Below, piece after piece: positions 27,278-32,321 of a DNA stretch of 32,321 nucleotides. The notes under the pieces were generated by a model. It did not search any database, was not told the DNA's origin, and saw only the letters and a program-made list of their open reading frames with translations. The position numbers and the translations under genes are program-made. Position 1 is the stretch's first letter, and the number at the start of each line of letters is the position of its first letter. The stretch is from Comamonadaceae bacterium (GTDB lineage: Bacteria > Pseudomonadota > Gammaproteobacteria > Burkholderiales > Burkholderiaceae_C): contig CANBTZ010000007.1 of NCBI GenBank assembly GCA_947372495.1, positions 1-32,321 on the forward strand, read 5' to 3'.

Positions 27278-29944
27278 ATGCATACGCGGTCTTGGGTGAT
27301 GCGATCGGCACAGCGACAAACATGGGCCCAAACGGCGCGTTGTCATTGTTTTCAATCGGTGATGTTGGTTTTTGCGCTGACAGCGCACGCACAAGAAGAT
27401 GTCCAAGTGGTGGGTGAGCCGCTGGAGTTTCGACAATTCAACCGCGTAGAGATCACAGGTTCGAGCATCATGAATGCGAAAGCCAAGTTGGCATTGCCTG
27501 TGCGCGTACTGGACCGCAAGGAGTTGGAGCGGTCGGGCGCCACATCCGTTCCGGAACTCTTGCAAAAGCTTCCGATGATGAATTCATTCAATGAATTGGG
27601 AGGATTCAACCCCAGCGGTGTCGGAGGGGGCGGCTACCAATCCGCAGCCATCCATGGTTATGAGCAAGGCACCTTGGTCTTGATCAATGGTCGCCGGCAA
27701 GCACCTGTGGCATTGCAAAGACAAGACATGGACCGCACCACCAGCGATCTGATGCTGCTGCCCTTGTCGGCCATTGACCGGGTTGAAATTCTCACAGACG
27801 GCGCATCTTCGCTTTACGGCAGTGATGCGATTGCGGGGGTGGTGAACATCATCACCAAGAAAGAAGTGCGTGGGCTGCAGCTGACGGCAGGGGCACAGCG
27901 GGTGGATACCGCTGGGAAAAATGGCCAGCGCATCGGCTTGGCATGGGGTGATGGCCAAATCGACCGCGATGGTTACAGCTTTCAGACACACTTGAGCGCA
28001 TCCCATACGCCGCGCATCAATTTCAAAGACTTGCCATGGACCACACTGAACAGCCACTATGTGCGTGATGACGCCAACGGCAAGCCACTTTATTTCAGAC
28101 CTGTGATGTCAGAGTACGGCGATGTTGGAAAAATCAATCTGGCGACAGAGCGCGCCAGCGATTGCACTTCAGCCTACGAATACGCATTGAAGACGCAGTC
28201 CGCAACCTACAAGGGCGCACCCATTTACCGTTGTTACACCCCTGCACTGCGCAACCTTGACCTGTATCCAGAGCAAAACACCCGTGAAGTGCATGTTCAG
28301 TTTGAACGCAGAATAGATGAAGCATTGAGCCTGTACACGGAAGCCAGTTACCAGCGGGTGGCAACAGACTATTTTTATGGTCGTTCGACAAATGCCGCGG
28401 TCAATGTGTCCCCAAGCCAAAGTGTCCTGATTGATTTGGAAAGTTGGGCACCACAGTTCAGAACACAGAACACAGATCGAAAACGTTGGGTGTTTGGCGC
28501 GATGGGGACAAAGGATGCGTGGGATTACAAACTCAGCTACTCGTACTCATCCAACAGCGATGATTTTTCAATCCACGGTGGCTTCATCTCCGGCGCAAAC
28601 TGGAACACGCTGTTGTCGCCATACGCTTCGCAATTGTTGCAACCTTTGGCCAGTGCTTCTGCTGAGTTGCAGTCGGTCCTCAATGCCCAAATGTTGACGG
28701 CTGACAGAGCGCAGAGAAATTTAAGAGACGCCATGCAGGAAATCAATTTGACTGCATCGCGCAAAGTCGGAGAAACAGACTGGGGAGACATTCAACTCGG
28801 CACCGTATTGTTCGGAACACAACAGGATTTCAAGTACTTGTCGTCAGAGTCGGCCAGCGATTATCCAGCGTATCAAGCCAGGCGGACCAACCATGGCTTA
28901 GCGGGTGAACTGCAGGTGCCAGCCTGGGACAAATTGGATCTTGTCTTGTCGGGTCGGTTGGATAGATACAGTGATTTTGGGTCTGTGTGGACGGGTAAGT
29001 TGGGGGGCAGATACACGCTCAACGACCATGCATTTTTGCGAGCCAGCACGGGGACCGGTTTCAGGGCGCCCACCTTGAGCCAAATGACGCCCATTTCGAC
29101 GCTCTTGGGAACCACGCGCAACACATCCGGGCAAGCGCTGTATACGGCGTACGCGACGGGCAACCCCAACCTGCAGCCCGAGAAATCACGACAAACCAGC
29201 TTTGGCCTGCACCTCACGCCGACGAGCCGCTGGAGTCTGGGTTTGGACCTGTGGCAATTCAACGTCAGAGACACATTTGGCAGTTGGTCCGTCAACCAAA
29301 TCGATGCTGATCCTGCATTGAAGGCCAAGTATTACGCTGTCGATGCCAATGGCATTGGTCGTTATGACATCACATCTTTGAACTTGGGGACGATGAAAAA
29401 GAAAGGCGTCGACTACCATGTCCAGCATCGTTTGCCATTGGATTCAGGCCGGTTGTTGTTGGCTCTGGAGGGGACGCATTACTTGGTCTCCGAGCGCACA
29501 CCGGCCCCTGGTGCGGCCAATCTTTCGGACTTGGGGACATACCAGGCCAGCTACGCTGGATTGACACCGCGCAACAAATTGACGCTGGCCGGAACTTTGG
29601 AACAAGCACAATCGGGCTGGCGGGCCGCAGTCAATTACATGTCGGGCAACACCGAACCTTTCCCCAACAATTCTTTGGTGGATGCCAATGGCCGACCTGT
29701 AGGCGCACAGTATGTGAACCAGGTCAAAAGCACATTGACCCTGGATTTGGGAGGCTGGTTTCAATCAGGCCGCAACATGAAGTGGTCTTGGTTCCTGAAA
29801 AACGCCACCAACGAAACACCGCCTGTTCGTTACTTCAATGGTGCCGCAACGGTGAACAGCAACAACTACCCCTTGACGGATACGGTCTATACAGACTATC
29901 GGGGGCGCATTTTGAACGTGCAAATGGAATGGAAGACTTATTGA
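27278..29944 (+). CDS. TonB-dependent outer-membrane receptor
   Basis: Signal-like ...LVFALTAHAQED; plug VEITGSSIMNAKAKLALPVRVLDRKELERSGATSVPELLQKLPMMNSFNE...; DGASSLYGSDAIAGVVNIITKKE; long beta-barrel with aromatic C-terminus LNVQMEWKTY. Confidence 0.93.
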   Translation: MHTRSWVMRSAQRQTWAQTARCHCFQSVMLVFALTAHAQEDVQVVGEPLEFRQFNRVEITGSSIMNAKAKLALPVRVLDRKELERSGATSVPELLQKLPMMNSFNELGGFNPSGVGGGGYQSAAIHGYEQGTLVLINGRRQAPVALQRQDMDRTTSDLMLLPLSAIDRVEILTDGASSLYGSDAIAGVVNIITKKEVRGLQLTAGAQRVDTAGKNGQRIGLAWGDGQIDRDGYSFQTHLSASHTPRINFKDLPWTTLNSHYVRDDANGKPLYFRPVMSEYGDVGKINLATERASDCTSAYEYALKTQSATYKGAPIYRCYTPALRNLDLYPEQNTREVHVQFERRIDEALSLYTEASYQRVATDYFYGRSTNAAVNVSPSQSVLIDLESWAPQFRTQNTDRKRWVFGAMGTKDAWDYKLSYSYSSNSDDFSIHGGFISGANWNTLLSPYASQLLQPLASASAELQSVLNAQMLTADRAQRNLRDAMQEINLTASRKVGETDWGDIQLGTVLFGTQQDFKYLSSESASDYPAYQARRTNHGLAGELQVPAWDKLDLVLSGRLDRYSDFGSVWTGKLGGRYTLNDHAFLRASTGTGFRAPTLSQMTPISTLLGTTRNTSGQALYTAYATGNPNLQPEKSRQTSFGLHLTPTSRWSLGLDLWQFNVRDTFGSWSVNQIDADPALKAKYYAVDANGIGRYDITSLNLGTMKKKGVDYHVQHRLPLDSGRLLLALEGTHYLVSERTPAPGAANLSDLGTYQASYAGLTPRNKLTLAGTLEQAQSGWRAAVNYMSGNTEPFPNNSLVDANGRPVGAQYVNQVKSTLTLDLGGWFQSGRNMKWSWFLKNATNETPPVRYFNGAATVNSNNYPLTDTVYTDYRGRILNVQMEWKTY

Positions 29945-29960
29945 TCCTGGTGCGTTGGAT

Positions 29961-30956
29961 TCACGCCACTTTGTGCAGTGCCTGCCCGCCCACCCAGCGC
30001 TGCAGGTTGTCCAGAAACATCTGATTGACCCGCTGCGCATTGCCGTCCGAGTGACCTGCGGCGTGCGGCGTGACCATCACGTTGGGCAGGCCCCACAGCG
30101 GTGACTCGGCGGGCAAGGGTTCGTGCTCGAACACATCGAGGAACGCGCCGCCCAGGTGCCCGCTTTGCAGCACAGCGATCAGCTCGTCCTGCACCACCAC
30201 CTCACCGCGTGCGACGTTGATCAGGTGCGCGCCTTGTGGCAGCGCTTGAAGCACCTGGGCATTGACCAGGCCGCGTGTGGTGGCGGTGAGCGGGCAGGCC
30301 AAGATCAACCAATCGGTGCGTGGCAGCACGGTGTGCATCTGCTCAAACCGCACCATCTCGACGCCGCCTTGCGGCTGGGCGTCGTGTGTGCGCACCGCGA
30401 TGACGTTCAGGCCCAGCGCCGACAGTAGCTGCGACAGTTCTTGCCCGATGGGGCCCCAGCCGACGATCGTGGCCGTTTGTCCGGGCAGGTCGCGCGGCAT
30501 GCGCCCGGCGCCCAGCAGGGGCACCCACTCGTGCCTTTGTTGCTGCGTCCAGAGCATCGGAAAGCGTTTGTTGAGCGCGAGCAAGCCTGCCAGCGCCATG
30601 GCCGCCACCACGCGGGCGTTGGCCCCTGACGAGGTGGTGACCTGCACGCCGCGCTGCTGCAGCGCTTGGTACACCGGGCGGTCTGCGCCTGCCGAGTGGA
30701 TGTGCACCCATTGCAGCTCGGCGTTGGCCAGCATCAGGTCGTAGCAGGCTTGCAGCTCGGGGTGCACCTCGTGTTTGGTCGAGGTGCCCGTGACTTCGCG
30801 CGAGATGAAAACCGCATCGATGTCGCACCGCTGCGTGGCCACCGCCGACTCGATCGAGACCAGCTCCACGGCATGGCCTTGCGTGTGCTGCAGGATGCGG
30901 GACCCGAGCTGGTCCAGCATCTTTTGCGAGAGCATCAAGTGCCGTGGCTGGCTCAT
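29961..30956 (-). CDS. D-2-hydroxyacid dehydrogenase, NAD-binding family
   Basis: TATIVGWGPIGQELSQLLSALGLNVIAVR (GxGxxG variant GWGPIG), LPRTDWLILACPLTATTRGLVNAQVLQALPQGAHLINVARGEVVVQDELIAVLQSGHLGGAFLDVFEHEPLPAESPLWGLPNVMVTPHAAGHS. Confidence 0.92.
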   Translation of the reverse strand: MSQPRHLMLSQKMLDQLGSRILQHTQGHAVELVSIESAVATQRCDIDAVFISREVTGTSTKHEVHPELQACYDLMLANAELQWVHIHSAGADRPVYQALQQRGVQVTTSSGANARVVAAMALAGLLALNKRFPMLWTQQQRHEWVPLLGAGRMPRDLPGQTATIVGWGPIGQELSQLLSALGLNVIAVRTHDAQPQGGVEMVRFEQMHTVLPRTDWLILACPLTATTRGLVNAQVLQALPQGAHLINVARGEVVVQDELIAVLQSGHLGGAFLDVFEHEPLPAESPLWGLPNVMVTPHAAGHSDGNAQRVNQMFLDNLQRWVGGQALHKVA

Positions 30957-30964
30957 GCGTTTGC

Positions 30965-31960
30965 TCACTCGGCGCGTGCGCCCGACTCGCGCACGATCAC
31001 GCGCCACTTGTCGTGCTCACGTTGGGTGAACTGACCAAACTGGGCGGGCGTGCCGCCTGCGGGGTCCGCGCCCTGCGCCACCATTTGCTGCTCGATCGCC
31101 GGGAGGGTCAGCATCTCGTTGACCGCCTTGTTGACCGCGGTGATCACGCCTTCGGGTGTGCCTTTGGGGGCAAAGAAGCCGAACCACGAACCCGCTTCAA
31201 AGTTGGGGAAACCTTTTTCGACCACCGTGGGCACATCGGGCAAGGCCCGTGAGCGCTTGAGGCTACTCACCGCAATCGGGCGCAGTTTGCCTGCGGTGAT
31301 GTGCTGCATGACCGAGGGGATGGTCGCGAACATGAACTGGATGCGCCCGGCCAGCAGGTCTTTGAGTGCATCGGCCCCTTTGTAGGGGATGTGTGTGGCG
31401 TCAAACCCCACGCGTTTGCCCAGCATGAAGCTCGACAGATGCGAGGAGGTGCCGATGCCTGTGGAGCCGTAATTGAGCTTGCCCGGGTTGGCTTTGGCGT
31501 AGGCCACCAGCTCGTCCATGTTTTGCGCAGGCACGCTGGGGTGGACCACCAGCACATTGGGCACATCGGCGATCTGCACCACGGGCACCAGGTCGGTCAG
31601 CGGGTTGTAGGGCAGCTTGCCGTACAGCGTGGGGTTGACCGCGATCGGCCCCACCGAGTTGACGAGCAGCGTGTAGCCGTCTGCGGGTGCACGCACCACC
31701 AGTTCGGTGCCCAGGTTGCCGCCAGCGCCGGGCTTGTTGTCGATGACGAAAGGCTGTTTGAGCTTCTCGGTCAGCTGCTGCGCCACCAGGCGCGCCAGGA
31801 TGTCGGTGGTGCCCCCTGCGGTGAAGGCGACCACCACCTTGACGGGCTTGTGTGGGTAGCTCTGCGCCCCAGCAGGGTGGCTGGCCAAAGCCAGACAGCC
31901 CACCGCCAACAACGCGAGGCGGCTCATTGCGCATGCCGCCCGAAATGAAATACGGATCAT
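30965..31960 (-). CDS. Bug-family tripartite tricarboxylate transporter substrate-binding protein (TctC-like)
   Basis: Signal peptide then YPHKPVKVVVAFTAGGTTDILARLVAQQLTEKLKQPFVIDNKPGAGGNLGTELVVRAPADGYTLLVNSVGPIAVNPTLYGKLPYNPLTDLVPVVQIADVPNVLVVHPSVPA. ATG 31960 behind AAGGAGA. Confidence 0.95.
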   Translation of the reverse strand: MIRISFRAACAMSRLALLAVGCLALASHPAGAQSYPHKPVKVVVAFTAGGTTDILARLVAQQLTEKLKQPFVIDNKPGAGGNLGTELVVRAPADGYTLLVNSVGPIAVNPTLYGKLPYNPLTDLVPVVQIADVPNVLVVHPSVPAQNMDELVAYAKANPGKLNYGSTGIGTSSHLSSFMLGKRVGFDATHIPYKGADALKDLLAGRIQFMFATIPSVMQHITAGKLRPIAVSSLKRSRALPDVPTVVEKGFPNFEAGSWFGFFAPKGTPEGVITAVNKAVNEMLTLPAIEQQMVAQGADPAGGTPAQFGQFTQREHDKWRVIVRESGARAE

Positions 31961-32021
31961 CTTGTCTCCTTGCACATCAGCGCCCCAACGCTTGAAGGGT
32001 CAGGTGCCCTGTGTGCGGCAT

Positions 32022-32321
32022 TCAGGTTTTGTAGCTGGGGTCCAGGCGGTCGAGCTTGCGCAGCAAAGCGGGCCACTCCATCAGGCCGTAGGGCCTGCGG
32101 GTGCCGGGTTGGTAGTTGTTCCAGGTTTCTTCCAACACGGGTTGCGCGACCTTGGCGAACGGGGTGTTGCAAGCCATGGCGGCCAGCTGCGTCTGGCAAG
32201 ACAGCTCCAGTCGGTGCATCCAGTTGAAGGCCTCGCCCACCGAGCGGCCCACCACCAGCGCGCCGTGGTTGCGCAGCATCAGGGCTTCGCTCGGGCCCAG
32301 GTCTTTGAGCAGCGAGGCTTG
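32022..32321 (-). CDS. Class II aldolase/adducin family protein (5' end beyond window)
   Basis: Open through the window edge: QASLLKDLGPSEALMLRNHGALVVGRSVGEAFNWMHRLELSCQTQLAAM...; the MLRNHG motif matches the other class II aldolase in this window. Confidence 0.88.
   Translation of the reverse strand, partial: QASLLKDLGPSEALMLRNHGALVVGRSVGEAFNWMHRLELSCQTQLAAMACNTPFAKVAQPVLEETWNNYQPGTRRPYGLMEWPALLRKLDRLDPSYKT

Noticed and set aside
27090-29950. Calling the low-GC TonB receptor region a mobile element
   Set aside because: No integrase, transposase, tRNA junction or flanking direct repeats seen; only composition supports foreign origin.
1-32321. CRISPR arrays, tRNA/rRNA genes, prophage or toxin-antitoxin or defence systems
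   Set aside because: No repeat-spacer pattern, RNA gene signature, or phage/defence protein motif was recognised in any reading; a tRNAscan/CRISPR/DefenseFinder run would confirm.

Overview
The window reads as a contiguous, high-GC, gene-dense chromosomal segment of a betaproteobacterium; Burkholderiales/Comamonadaceae-like is my inference from gene content. The first ~13.4 kb is a metal/redox resistance neighbourhood: a Spy/CpxP-like LTXXQ protein (cut by the window edge), pirin, a CopZ-like metallochaperone, a CopA-type P1B ATPase, a hemerythrin-domain protein, a VirK/YbjX (DUF535) protein, a CzcCBA-type RND efflux operon, and a divergent OmpR-family two-component system. Next come an old-yellow-enzyme reductase, a class II aldolase, a YkgJ-like Cys-cluster protein, MltA, an NlpC/P60 lipoprotein, a FixJ/LuxR response regulator with a PAS sensor kinase, a YhdP/AsmA-like giant protein, and divergent glnE. 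An orphan TonB-dependent receptor with visibly lower GC follows, then a D-2-hydroxyacid dehydrogenase, a Bug/TctC binding protein and a truncated second class II aldolase. I saw no tRNA, rRNA, CRISPR array, transposase or phage genes. No clearly new multi-gene system is evident. The best leads are: (1) the DUF535 gene translationally coupled to the RND pump; (2) a 40-aa membrane micro-ORF whose ATG overlaps the divergent mltA start; (3) the low-GC TonB receptor with a near-perfect 12-bp inverted repeat over its promoter and leader; (4) the yhdP/two-component/NlpC-P60 co-directional cluster; (5) several candidate operators.
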